Source: Acidobacteriota bacterium
Lineage (GTDB): Bacteria > Acidobacteriota > Terriglobia > Terriglobales > Acidobacteriaceae
Direction of reading: 5' to 3'
Assembly: GCA_021779935.1 (NCBI GenBank)
Contig: JAJXZT010000067.1
Span: 1 to 59,900, forward strand
Length of the DNA stretch: 59,900 nt
Shown: positions 1 through 8,254 of the stretch, one piece after another
Layout of the letters: each line of letters opens with the position of its first letter
Position numbering within the stretch: the first letter of the stretch is position 1
The notes under the pieces: generated by a model
Databases searched by the model: none
What the model saw: the letters and a program-made list of their open reading frames with translations, nothing else
Told to the model about the DNA's origin: nothing
Translations under genes and position numbers: made by a program

Positions 1-126
1 ACTGAAATAGCCCCAGTTCCGCTCGTTTCTTGCGAACGAACATTCGCCACCAAGCCTGCTCAGGAAAACCAAGAACCGCCCCGATCACACCCGCACACGC
101 AGTCGGTTACTCAGACAGGCTCCTAG
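1..126 (+). CDS. C-terminal end of an upstream gene (partial)
   Basis: Frame 1 is open from the first base to a TAG at 124-126, while the other two forward frames stop almost at once. The 41 visible residues are rich in Pro, Gln, Thr and Ser, like a disordered tail. A hairpin terminator follows 12 bases later, which fits the end of a real transcript. No family can be assigned from this fragment, and chance openness is possible at this length. Confidence 0.4.
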   Translation, partial: TEIAPVPLVSCERTFATKPAQENQEPPRSHPHTQSVTQTGS

Positions 127-138
127 AGAAACCGACAG

Positions 139-170
139 AGGGCGCTTTGGTAATGACTGAAGCGCCCTTT
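139..170 (+). terminator. Rho-independent terminator of the upstream gene
   Basis: A perfect 9-bp stem (AGGGCGCTT with AAGCGCCCT) closes a 12-base loop and is followed by a short T run. It lies just after the partial frame ending at 126 and before the gene at 253. Confidence 0.65.
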
Positions 171-252
171 AACTGTGTTTTAATAGCGGTTCGATAGAAA
201 GATAGAGCGGTCGCTGGTCCAGGTTCCAGGAGGCCGCTGGTCACGACGAGAG

Positions 253-2505
253 ATGCGACGGATTCCATTCTTTGATCGAACCAGTCTCGCCGAACACGCG
301 CGGCAACTGAAGCTCGTTACCTATGTGCCCGAGATCGGGCTGCATGGGATTGTGGCGGGCGTCGACAACGTGCGCTCGGACGTGTACCTGAGTTCGAAGT
401 TCACGCTACAGACGCGCGCACACATTTCGGCGCTCATTGAGAAATACGGCAACGTGGAAGACCTGGCGCGCCAAGATCCGCTGCTGAGCGGCGGCGAAGG
501 CAGAAGCGCGTTTGGCGGATTTACGCGGCCACCGGCGGCGAACGCTCCCAAGGCCGGCGACCGCGCGGCAGAGTTCAAGAAAAGCCTGGCGGAGTTGCAG
601 GTGGTAAGCCTGAACTACGCCAAGGCGGAAGCCAACCAGTCGATTGACCTGCTGCTGCGATTGGCGATCGTGAAGTTATTCCGCACGGAACTGGCGGCGC
701 AGTTTGCGCATGTGCTGGAGCGCTGCCGGACAAAGCTGAAAAGTTTCGAGGGACCAAGACAGGCGCAGGCGAACAAGGGCATCGAACTGCGGGACCGCTT
801 CCTTCAACTCCAGGTAAACAAGAAGATCGTGTTGCGAAAGGCGGGGCAGGACCTGTTCGCGACGCTGCGCGAGGTGGAAAAGGAAACAGTCGCGCGCATG
901 CGGCGGTCGCTGTTCGGCGAGCCGGAGAATTCCTCATATGACCTGTTCATCAACCGGCTGATTTTTACCGAAGACGGGCGAGACGATTACCTGAACGCCG
1001 AGCATTACCTGATGCTCGGAAATTACGACCGCGATCCGGATCGCTACTCGACGCTGCTGGAGATTGTCCAGGATTTCATGGCGGAGCTGGAGATTGGAAA
1101 CGATTCGGGAGATGCGGACGCATACATCGATGCTGTTTTATGCTCGCCGGAAAATGCGCAGGAACTGATCGGAGGAGGCGGAACTCCGGAAGAGGGCACG
1201 GCGAAGGGCAGGGCGCAGAGAGCGCTGCTGGCGGCGTGGACGAACGGCCTGGAACAATCAGGTGTGATGCAGCACATCATCGATTCCTACGAAGTGATCC
1301 CGCTGCTGGGCGAGTACACCCCGCTGATCAATCCGCAGCAATTGAAGAATGCGCTGATTTCCAAGACCGAGCGCCAGAGAGTGGAGCAACTGCTGGAAGA
1401 GCACGGGAAGATGTCACCGGCAAACCTGCGGGCGGCGGCGAAACGGGCGGAGGGGTACGGAAGCTCCGACAAGACGAAGATCTCCGCACGGTTCATGGTG
1501 GACTTCCTTCGCTATCACCGCGATATGCGACGGCTGGAAGCAATTAATTCGGCGCTGGACGCGGTGAACGTGATCGGCAACGAAAAGCTACGCGAGCTTT
1601 CGGCGATCAACAACACGCTGTATGAATTCCTGCTGCCGGAAGAGCAGAAGCCGACGGAAGACAAAGTGGTACACCACGCGGTATTGAAGGCCGACATCCG
1701 CGACTCGACGACACTGACGCGGACACTTTCAGAGCGGGGCCTGAATCCGGCATCGTACTTCAGCCTGAACTTCTACGAGCCGGTGAACAAGCTGTTGGCG
1801 AAGTACGAAGCGACGAAGGTTTTCATCGAGGGCGACGCGGTCATCCTGGCACTGTTCGAACGCGAGGGGGAACCGGGGTTTGGCGTGGCGCGAACGTGCA
1901 TGCTGGCACGCGAGATGATGGACATTGTGCGAGCGTACAACGAACTCTCGCAAAAGTCGGGGCTGCCGTCGCTGGAGTTGGGAATCGGAATCTGCTACCA
2001 GGATTCGGCGCCGATGTACCTGATGGACGGAACGGCGCGCATCATGATTTCGAAGGCGCTGAACGAGAGCGACCGGCTGTCATCTTGCAGCAAGGCCGCC
2101 CGGAAATACATGAATGGACGGAACGTTCCGTTCAACGTGTTCTCGTTCCAGACAGTGGAAGATGCGGATACGGGCGGCATTCCGGAAGAATTTCTGCTGC
2201 GATATAACATCGGCGGCATCCACCTGAATGCGGCGGCGTTTGATAAACTTCGACAGGAAATTTCGCTTCAGGAGCGCGTAATTGAGTGTCCACTGCTCTG
2301 GGGACGCGAGCGAGTGAAGCTCTATAGCGGATTGGTTCCGGTGGCGGCGGGAGTATTCCGGCACATCCTGGTGCGCGAGGCGTTCGTGCCGCACATCAAC
2401 GCGTCGGACTTCACTGTGAAGGAGTGGACGACGCGGCGTTATTACGAAATTTGCACGAACCAGTCGCTGTATGACTGGGTTGAACAAACGAAGAACACCG
2501 GGTAG
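253..2505 (+). CDS. Large protein with C-terminal class III adenylate/guanylate cyclase-like domain
   Basis: A 750-residue protein without a clear signal peptide or membrane segment. Residues 1 to about 450 are mostly helical and I do not recognise a family. From about residue 470 it resembles a class III nucleotide cyclase catalytic domain: ADIRDST carries the first metal Asp (D481), IEGDA the second (D528), then a LGIGI strand, and NESDR (N604 to R608) matches the Asn-x3-Arg transition-state pair. Those residues suggest an active cyclase or cyclase-like output domain, with the long N-terminal part as the regulatory input. Substrate choice (ATP or GTP) cannot be read. It is monocistronic, with a strong terminator at 2535. 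Confidence 0.7.
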   Translation: MRRIPFFDRTSLAEHARQLKLVTYVPEIGLHGIVAGVDNVRSDVYLSSKFTLQTRAHISALIEKYGNVEDLARQDPLLSGGEGRSAFGGFTRPPAANAPKAGDRAAEFKKSLAELQVVSLNYAKAEANQSIDLLLRLAIVKLFRTELAAQFAHVLERCRTKLKSFEGPRQAQANKGIELRDRFLQLQVNKKIVLRKAGQDLFATLREVEKETVARMRRSLFGEPENSSYDLFINRLIFTEDGRDDYLNAEHYLMLGNYDRDPDRYSTLLEIVQDFMAELEIGNDSGDADAYIDAVLCSPENAQELIGGGGTPEEGTAKGRAQRALLAAWTNGLEQSGVMQHIIDSYEVIPLLGEYTPLINPQQLKNALISKTERQRVEQLLEEHGKMSPANLRAAAKRAEGYGSSDKTKISARFMVDFLRYHRDMRRLEAINSALDAVNVIGNEKLRELSAINNTLYEFLLPEEQKPTEDKVVHHAVLKADIRDSTTLTRTLSERGLNPASYFSLNFYEPVNKLLAKYEATKVFIEGDAVILALFEREGEPGFGVARTCMLAREMMDIVRAYNELSQKSGLPSLELGIGICYQDSAPMYLMDGTARIMISKALNESDRLSSCSKAARKYMNGRNVPFNVFSFQTVEDADTGGIPEEFLLRYNIGGIHLNAAAFDKLRQEISLQERVIECPLLWGRERVKLYSGLVPVAAGVFRHILVREAFVPHINASDFTVKEWTTRRYYEICTNQSLYDWVEQTKNTG

Positions 2506-2534
2506 AGCCGGAAGTGAAATTGATTTCAGACGAG

Positions 2535-2557
2535 GGCCGGCACGCGCCGGCCTTTTT
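2535..2557 (+). terminator. Rho-independent terminator
   Basis: Stem GGCCGGC/GCCGGCC with a 4-base loop followed by TTTTT. It ends the gene at 253-2505. The opposite strand has an A run here, so it acts on the plus strand only. Confidence 0.8.
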
Positions 2558-2562
2558 CATGT

Positions 2563-4431
2563 TCAGAAAGCTTTGCGCAAATGGAAGGGCACACGCACGA
2601 CGGCTTCAACGGGAATGGGCGTGCCATTTTTTGTTCCCGGACGGAAGTGCCATTGCGAGAAGGCGCGAACCGCAGCCTGGTCGAGCAATTTGTCGACGCT
2701 GTTGAGAACCTTGACGTCCGCAACGCTGCCATCGGGGCGAATGATGGCGTAGAGGACGACGGTGCCCTCGATGCCGTCGCGCACGGCCTGCGGAGGATAC
2801 GCGGGATCGCTCTTGCGAATCACGACTGGCGTGGAGATTTCAGACTGCACGGCGGGGTTCGGCGAGAGCTCGGCAAAGTGAACAACCCAGCTTCCCGTGG
2901 CGGAATTGAAATTGGGCAGGTTCTGGGTGAGCGCGTAGACACGCTTGTTGCCGAAGACGGCTCGATCTTCGGGGCTTTCCGGAGTACGTTGCGGTGGAGC
3001 GGTGGAAGGACGGGGAATCGAAGCCTTGGCGAGAGCAGCGGCCATTTCCCGGAACGACGGATGGGCGCCAACTCCGGGAGTGCCAGCGACGGGAGAGACT
3101 GGCGCATTCGCGGGTGGAGGCGCGACGGTGATTCCGGCAAGCGGATTGTTGGCGGCGCTATTGCCGTTGCCCGCACCATTTCCGCCGCCATGCGCGCCGT
3201 TGCCTTCAGGGGAGCCGGAAGAAGATCCGGGAGAGCCGGACGCATCGGGCTTTCCTTCAGGACCGGCGGCAAACGAACCGCGACGATTGCCGACCGGGAT
3301 TTCGATGGGACCGTGTACCTCCGCGGGGTTCGCGCTGAGAGCGATGATCTGTCCGGCTCCGTGCTTATCGACAATGCCAGCAGTGCTGGGAGCTGCGGGG
3401 GCTCCAGAGGAGGCGGATTGGCCGGATGCTCCTCCGGCGGCGGGAGAGACGTTGCGCGAGCCTCGCGCCTCGGAGGCACGCTGCTCGGCCACGGGAAGAC
3501 TCGGCGGGAGATCCTGCGGTCCGTAACGCGCGATGTTCAACGTACCGGGACGTCGCGCGAGCGCCGCAGCACTGACCGGAGGCGGTACGACGGCAGACTG
3601 AATCAAGTCAGCGGGAATGGTGAGCTTGGAGTTGGTGTTGATTTCCGGCGCCGGACCGACAACTTCCTGCGAGACGGCCGGCATGCGGAATTTGTTGGCG
3701 AAGTTCGTGTGCGGCGCGGGTCCAACGACGACAGGCTTGGCGTAGGGAAGTTTGTCGCGCGGGATGATCTTCGACACATCCGGCGCGGGACCGACGACTT
3801 CGGTGGATTCACGGGGAAGCTTGAGCTTCGAGATGGGCCGCTCGCTGGCCGCAATCGGCTGCATCGGCATGACCGGATTCCAGGCGACGATGTTGGGCAG
3901 ACGAATGTCGTGATTGAGCTTGATATCGGGCGGCGTGATGATGGTCTGGCGATGATTATCGGCGCCGGGAGGAACGGAGATAATTTTCTGGCGAGCCAGA
4001 ACCGGCTCAGCCTTCTTCGGAGTGTGCGAAGGGGTTCCAGGGCCTTCGATGGGCGGAAGGTATTCGCTGATGGGATAGTAGGCGAGCTTGGCGTGGTCGA
4101 ACGGACTGCGCAAGGTTGGCGTGGGATGGCTTAGTTCCCACCGGCCAACGGCAAAAAGGACGAGAACGACGGCGACGTGAAGAAGCGCGGAGTCGAATAG
4201 GGCTCGCCAGGAGATGCGCTCGGAGACGAACACGTCCGGCCAGAAGTGTCCCGGCAAAGAGGTCGGATGAATGGCGGGCAGGGGGCGAAAGAGAATCAGG
4301 TCAAGAAGATTGTTACAGAAATTACCCCACCAGGACTGAACAGGCACCAGGAACACAGGCGGAGTTACGTCGCCTGCCTGCGGCGGCGCGAGGGAAGGAG
4401 AGGCTTCGCGACTGCTGCCATCTTGAGTCAT
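2563..4431 (-). CDS. TonB-family energy-transducing protein with long disordered linker
   Basis: A 622-residue inner-membrane protein. One membrane helix lies near residues 78-97 (ALLHVAVVLVLFAVGRW), then a very long Pro/Gly/Ala/Ser-rich linker suited to spanning the periplasm. The C-terminal 85 residues form a TonB_C domain (YPPQAVRDGIEGTVVLYAII, then WHFRPGTKNG). The linker repeats VVGPAP motifs about every 25-30 residues, a small internal repeat. TonB-type proteins pass proton-motive force from ExbBD to outer-membrane transporters; no exbBD or TonB-dependent receptor is in this window. ATG at 4431 is preferred over an upstream TTG. Confidence 0.82.
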   Translation of the reverse strand: MTQDGSSREASPSLAPPQAGDVTPPVFLVPVQSWWGNFCNNLLDLILFRPLPAIHPTSLPGHFWPDVFVSERISWRALFDSALLHVAVVLVLFAVGRWELSHPTPTLRSPFDHAKLAYYPISEYLPPIEGPGTPSHTPKKAEPVLARQKIISVPPGADNHRQTIITPPDIKLNHDIRLPNIVAWNPVMPMQPIAASERPISKLKLPRESTEVVGPAPDVSKIIPRDKLPYAKPVVVGPAPHTNFANKFRMPAVSQEVVGPAPEINTNSKLTIPADLIQSAVVPPPVSAAALARRPGTLNIARYGPQDLPPSLPVAEQRASEARGSRNVSPAAGGASGQSASSGAPAAPSTAGIVDKHGAGQIIALSANPAEVHGPIEIPVGNRRGSFAAGPEGKPDASGSPGSSSGSPEGNGAHGGGNGAGNGNSAANNPLAGITVAPPPANAPVSPVAGTPGVGAHPSFREMAAALAKASIPRPSTAPPQRTPESPEDRAVFGNKRVYALTQNLPNFNSATGSWVVHFAELSPNPAVQSEISTPVVIRKSDPAYPPQAVRDGIEGTVVLYAIIRPDGSVADVKVLNSVDKLLDQAAVRAFSQWHFRPGTKNGTPIPVEAVVRVPFHLRKAF

Positions 4432-4533
4432 TGGCCCCAAGGACTGTGATTATATCCGAGTTGGTACTGCGAGAGGCCGTTGACGGACGTACCTGTAATA
4501 CGAAGCGGAATTGCGACTATACTCAATGTCATT

Positions 4534-5013
4534 ATGAAGAAGATTTACTCGTGCATCGTCGTGGTGCTGGCGATGGCGACCCTGGCGTGCGGACAACGGA
4601 AGCCCGTACCCAGCAGCCCAGCGCAACAGCCGCAAGCCACGGAAGATATCTCGGGAATGTATACCTTCCTGCGCGATGGCGAATTCGTGCAGGTCAGCGT
4701 GGACGCTGCCGGAGTGACGGGATTCGTATCGCGCTACGGCGACTCGGATACGGACAAGGGCACGTTTCTCGACCAGTTTTTCGACAAGGGATCGCTGAAC
4801 GGAAACAAGCTGACGTGGATCACCAAGCCGGTTCACGACACATGGTTTGAGTTCGCGGGAACCGTGGCACGCGGGCCGGGAAAGACTCCGAATGACGAGG
4901 CTTACCGGGTGCTGCAAGGCAAGCTGACGATCTACAAGAAAGACGCCAGCGGAAAGACTACCAGTACGACACGCGACGTGGAGTTCAAGTCGTTTCCGGC
5001 GGACGTGGAATAA
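4534..5013 (+). CDS. Putative small lipoprotein, unknown function
   Basis: Start chosen at ATG 4534, which gives MKKIYSCIVVVLAMATLACG: a basic N terminus, hydrophobic core and a Cys after LA, a loose lipobox (the -3 residue is Thr, not the usual Leu/Val/Ile). The longer frame from 4480 would bury this signal. The mature part, about 140 residues, begins with a Pro/Gln/Ser stretch and then a predicted beta-rich domain. I recognise no family. It converges with the ferritin-like gene on the other strand. Confidence 0.65.
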   Translation: MKKIYSCIVVVLAMATLACGQRKPVPSSPAQQPQATEDISGMYTFLRDGEFVQVSVDAAGVTGFVSRYGDSDTDKGTFLDQFFDKGSLNGNKLTWITKPVHDTWFEFAGTVARGPGKTPNDEAYRVLQGKLTIYKKDASGKTTSTTRDVEFKSFPADVE

Positions 5014-5039
5014 GTCCGGCTGGAAGGCGAACAAGAAAA

Positions 5040-5064
5040 GAGGCCGCGGCTGATGCCGTGGCCT
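5040..5064. terminator. Bidirectional terminator hairpin
   Basis: A 10-bp stem (AGGCCGCGGC with GCCGTGGCCT, one mismatch) and a TGAT loop between convergent genes. The minus-strand exit reads CTCTTTTCTTG, a better U tract than the plus-strand exit. Confidence 0.6.
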
Positions 5065-5096
5065 TCGTGTTTCCAGGTGAGAGAGCTGGGCTAAAT

Positions 5097-5615
5097 TCAC
5101 TTGGCGGACTTCGGGTTCTCCAGCATTTTCTTTTCGAGGAAAGTCACGTGGTCGGTCTCGAATTCCGCGAGTTCGCGATAAGTGCGGCGAAGGCCCGCGT
5201 CGGATGTGTTCTCGACAAGCGTGGCGTAGAACTTGCGAGCCTGGATTTCCGCGGATAGGGCGACCTGCAAGGCGCGCAACCTGGCGGATGGGGCAGCGGG
5301 AGCATTCTTTTCTCCGCCAAAGACATCGCCATCTTCCAGCTTTGGCAACTCAATCATCTCCTGCAAATCCTCTTCGGTGAGCGCGCAGGCGGCGTTGCCG
5401 TAGGTTTCGGTATAGCGATTCTGGAGCATGGTGCTGTGATGGCGTTCCTCGACCGCCATATCCCAGAAGACGCTGGCGATTTCCAACGATTGCAGGTCCC
5501 GGAATTCAACGAACATTTCAGCGAAACGGTGGTACAGCTCCGCGTTGCGCTCTTCAATGAAGACGGCAACGTGCAGGGCTTCCTGCGGGGAAAGCGTAAG
5601 GAACGACCGTTTCAT
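5097..5615 (-). CDS. Ferritin-like / rubrerythrin-type diiron protein
   Basis: A 172-residue four-helix protein. Two EExxxx and ExxH-type repeats are visible: VFIEERNAELYHRF and VEERHHSTM in the first half, AEIQARKFY and EFETDHVTFLE in the second. These supply the Glu and His ligands expected of a ferritin-like diiron centre. There is no C-terminal rubredoxin domain, so it is a short rubrerythrin-like or ferritin-like member, likely handling iron or peroxide. ATG 5615 is used because the longer frame adds a poor N-terminal extension, and GGGGAGG lies upstream. It is downstream of the Cys-rich gene at 5759 on the same strand. Confidence 0.78.
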   Translation of the reverse strand: MKRSFLTLSPQEALHVAVFIEERNAELYHRFAEMFVEFRDLQSLEIASVFWDMAVEERHHSTMLQNRYTETYGNAACALTEEDLQEMIELPKLEDGDVFGGEKNAPAAPSARLRALQVALSAEIQARKFYATLVENTSDAGLRRTYRELAEFETDHVTFLEKKMLENPKSAK

Positions 5616-5758
5616 GATGGCCTCGGCCTCCCCGTCCGAATGGCGGACGGTTTCTATCTGGTTCGACGGGAGGGCCCGCCTCGCCGGTGCAATTTTTCCT
5701 TGGAATTTCGAGATTGCCAACACAAATCTCCCGAAATCGAAAAGAAAATGGGAGTGAA

Positions 5759-6139
5759 CTATCGGGTCTGGATAACGGAATTCGCTTCACACTGCGCTTC
5801 AAGGCGCGCAATGGTGCTGCGCAGCCAGTGTCCGAGTGCAACGACAAGCCGCTTCCTGTCGCCTGTTTTCAACAGGCTGGCGATGGTTTCACCACCATTG
5901 AGGGATATGTAATGGCAGGGAACATCTTCGGTACGGTAACGAGCCGGTACGAAATCGTAAAGCAGGCATTCATGGCAGGCATGGGGCCGCAGCGGGTCAC
6001 CAAAATTCAGGCACGTGTAAGTGCTACGGAACGGAGACGATGCGACACCAGATCTGACGACACGCTCGTATCCACCCTGCTCGAGGAAATTGAGTTCGTA
6101 CCGCAGGACCTGGATCACGTCGCGGGTATCTTGCGACAT
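5759..6139 (-). CDS. Conserved-looking small Cys/His protein, unknown function
   Basis: A 126-residue cytosolic protein. Four Cys (43, 55, 58, 75) are flanked by His (53, 56, 76) in LRPHACHEC and DVPCHYI, a pattern fit for zinc or an iron-sulphur cluster. The N terminus (DVIQVLRYELNFLEQGGY) and C terminus are helical. I cannot name the family. It is divergent from the radical SAM gene at 6314 and upstream of a ferritin-like gene, so a role linked to iron or redox is an inference from neighbourhood only. Codon use fits a coding sequence rather than a shadow. Confidence 0.6.
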   Translation of the reverse strand: MSQDTRDVIQVLRYELNFLEQGGYERVVRSGVASSPFRSTYTCLNFGDPLRPHACHECLLYDFVPARYRTEDVPCHYISLNGGETIASLLKTGDRKRLVVALGHWLRSTIARLEAQCEANSVIQTR

Positions 6140-6313
6140 GTTGTACTCCCGGAGCGCGACTGGGCAGTGCTGCGCTCAAGAAGATTGTTCCGCGTTGGCG
6201 GCTCCGCCGAAGTGATGGCCCTCACCGGGGAGAGTGACGGCTGTGACTTAGGTCATCGCGGCGAGCGCAAGCGCCTGCGAAAGTGGAGCTTCATGGGGCA
6301 AGAGGAGCGGGCA

Positions 6314-7495
6314 ATGAACTTCAATCATATCGACTTTAATGAGCGGCCCTTTATCGTGATCTGGGAGACGACGCAGGCGTGCGACCTGGCATGCGTGCAC
6401 TGCCGCGCATGCGCGCAGCCGCTGCGGAATCCATTTGAACTTTCCACCGAAGAAGCCAAGCGGATGATCGACGAGATTGCGGCAATGCAGACGCCGCTGT
6501 TCGTAATGACGGGGGGAGATCCGCTGAAGCGGCCAGACATCTACGACCTGGTGAGCCATGCGGCGAGCAAGGGCGTACGGCCTTCGTTGACACCGAGCGC
6601 GACTCCACTGCTGACGCGGGAGGCAATCGTAAGACTGAAAGAGTCTGGACTGGCGCGACTGGCCATCAGCCTGGATGGACCGACGGCGAAGATTCACGAT
6701 GCGTTCCGGCGCGTGGCGGGGTCCTATGACTGGACGCTGCAAGCGGTCCGGTGGGCGCGCGAGATTGGGCTGCCGGTGCAGATCAATACGACGATCACGC
6801 GGCATAACCTGCAATACCTTGACGACATGATCGAGCTGCTGGAGACCATGGACATCGTGCTGTGGAGCGTCTTCTTCCTGGTGCCCACGGGCCGCGGACA
6901 GACAGTGGATTTGATTTCAGCGGATGAGTTCGAAGAAGTTTTTGCCCGGCTGTACGAAACTTCGAGGCACGCAAAGTTCGATATCAAGAGCACGGAGGCA
7001 CAGCACTACCGGCGTTACCTGCTGCAACGCAGAACGGAGCTGCGGCGCGAGGGCGTGGAGCAGTCACGGTTGCCGCAGGTGCTGGGAATGCCGCAGTCGG
7101 AAGACGGCATTGGCCGGGCGCGGAAGGGAATCAACGACGGGAAAGGATTTGTGTTCATTTCGCACCAGGGCGAAGTGTTTCCGAGCGGCTTCCTGCCGGT
7201 GTCGGCGGGCAACGTGAGGAGGGAATCACTGGCGGACTTGTACCGCAACTCGCCGCTGTTCAAGGCTCTTCGGGATGAAGAGAATCTCCACGGGAAGTGC
7301 GGCGTCTGCGAATTCCGGCAGGTATGCGGCGGATCGCGGGCGCGGGCATATGCGCTGACGGGAGATATGTTCGCGGAGGAGCCGTGTTGCGCGTACCATC
7401 CGAAAGCCGCTCCCAAGGAAGCTCCGGCAGAGAGTCCCGTGCCTCCACAACTGAAAGTGTGGGAAGAAGGGCCGCTCGGGTGCGGACGGCTATAG
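6314..7495 (+). CDS. Radical SAM/SPASM domain protein
   Basis: A 393-residue radical SAM enzyme. The cluster motif CDLACVHC (C23, C27, C30) binds the SAM 4Fe-4S cluster; MTGGDPL follows as the GGE-like motif. The C terminus has a SPASM-type set of Cys (CGVCEFRQVCGG, then CC near the end) for auxiliary clusters. The opening RPFIVIWETTQACDLAC resembles the TIGR04053 / AhbC-AhbD-like group, whose members modify peptides or tetrapyrroles; the substrate here is unknown. Start at ATG 6314 with GAGGAGCGG just upstream. The 200-residue upstream extension of this frame overlaps the gene on the other strand and is rejected. Confidence 0.85.
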   Translation: MNFNHIDFNERPFIVIWETTQACDLACVHCRACAQPLRNPFELSTEEAKRMIDEIAAMQTPLFVMTGGDPLKRPDIYDLVSHAASKGVRPSLTPSATPLLTREAIVRLKESGLARLAISLDGPTAKIHDAFRRVAGSYDWTLQAVRWAREIGLPVQINTTITRHNLQYLDDMIELLETMDIVLWSVFFLVPTGRGQTVDLISADEFEEVFARLYETSRHAKFDIKSTEAQHYRRYLLQRRTELRREGVEQSRLPQVLGMPQSEDGIGRARKGINDGKGFVFISHQGEVFPSGFLPVSAGNVRRESLADLYRNSPLFKALRDEENLHGKCGVCEFRQVCGGSRARAYALTGDMFAEEPCCAYHPKAAPKEAPAESPVPPQLKVWEEGPLGCGRL

Positions 7496-7537
7496 ATCGA
7501 TATATGTCACTATAGTGGCGAAATCGGCCTGAATACA

Positions 7538-7564
7538 AAAAGTCCGGCACGTGGCCGGACTTTT
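7538..7564. terminator. Bidirectional terminator
   Basis: AAAAGTCCGGC, loop ACGTG, GCCGGACTTTT: an 11-bp perfect stem with A and T flanks, so it works for both the radical SAM gene (plus) and the response regulator (minus). Confidence 0.88.
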
Positions 7565-7585
7565 CATATTCGATGAGCCGAAGGA

Positions 7586-8254
7586 TTACTGTTCGATGAG
7601 CCGGTTGTTGATGGCAAACAACGCCAGTTCGAGACGGCTTGAGACCCCTACCTTATCGAAGATATTCGTGAGGTGATGCTTCACGGTGTCTTCGCTGAGG
7701 GAGAACTTCTGGGCGATTTCCTTGTTGCTGAGGCCAGCAACGATGGTGCCGAGGATCTCGATTTCACGACGAGTGAGACCGTAGCTCTTGGCCTTGGGCT
7801 GCGGCTGTGAAGCGAGCTGGTCGCGCAGATACTGGACCATGTCGGTGACAGCTTCCCGTCCCACCCAGAACTGTCCGCTCATGACGGTACGCATAGCCTT
7901 AATGAGCATCTGTGTGGCCGCATCCTTCATGACGACACCACGAGCGCCGACCTGCAGTGCCTCGATGATCTGCCGCTTTTCAATGGCGGCGGTCAAGAGA
8001 ATGACGCGCGTGGTGGCACGGAGCTCGGAGAGTTCCCGCAGAGCCTCCAGACCGGGCATGCGGGGCATGGCTAGATCCAGCAGAAGGATATCGGGATGGG
8101 CCTGCTGGACGAGTTGGACAGCCTCGGCGCCGTCCGCCGCTTCACCAACAATCTCGAACTCCGGTTCAGACTCCAGAAGCCGGCGAAGGCCGTCGCGAAA
8201 GATGGTGTGGTCATCCGCGATGACGATGCGGACAGTGTTTATCTTATTGTCCAT
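7586..8254 (-). CDS. NarL/FixJ-family response regulator
   Basis: A 222-residue two-domain regulator. The receiver has the acidic pair DD near residues 14-15, the phospho-acceptor D60 in ILLLDLAMP and a Thr in ILLTAAIEKR; the C terminus is a LuxR-type helix-turn-helix (LTRREIEILGTIVAGLSNKE, then SEDTVKHHLTNIFDKVG). ATG 8254 is chosen: it overlaps the last 11 bases of the histidine kinase gene, so the pair is translationally coupled and is almost surely cognate. The target genes are not visible. Confidence 0.9.
   Translation of the reverse strand: MDNKINTVRIVIADDHTIFRDGLRRLLESEPEFEIVGEAADGAEAVQLVQQAHPDILLLDLAMPRMPGLEALRELSELRATTRVILLTAAIEKRQIIEALQVGARGVVMKDAATQMLIKAMRTVMSGQFWVGREAVTDMVQYLRDQLASQPQPKAKSYGLTRREIEILGTIVAGLSNKEIAQKFSLSEDTVKHHLTNIFDKVGVSSRLELALFAINNRLIEQ

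Noticed and set aside
2581-4134. 517-codon plus-strand frame
   Set aside because: Antisense shadow of the TonB-family gene, with no recognisable domains; the minus-strand frame has a membrane helix and TonB_C domain.
5687-6313. 209-codon N-terminal extension of the radical SAM frame
   Set aside because: It overlaps the Cys/His gene on the other strand, and a good ribosome site precedes ATG 6314 where the family starts.
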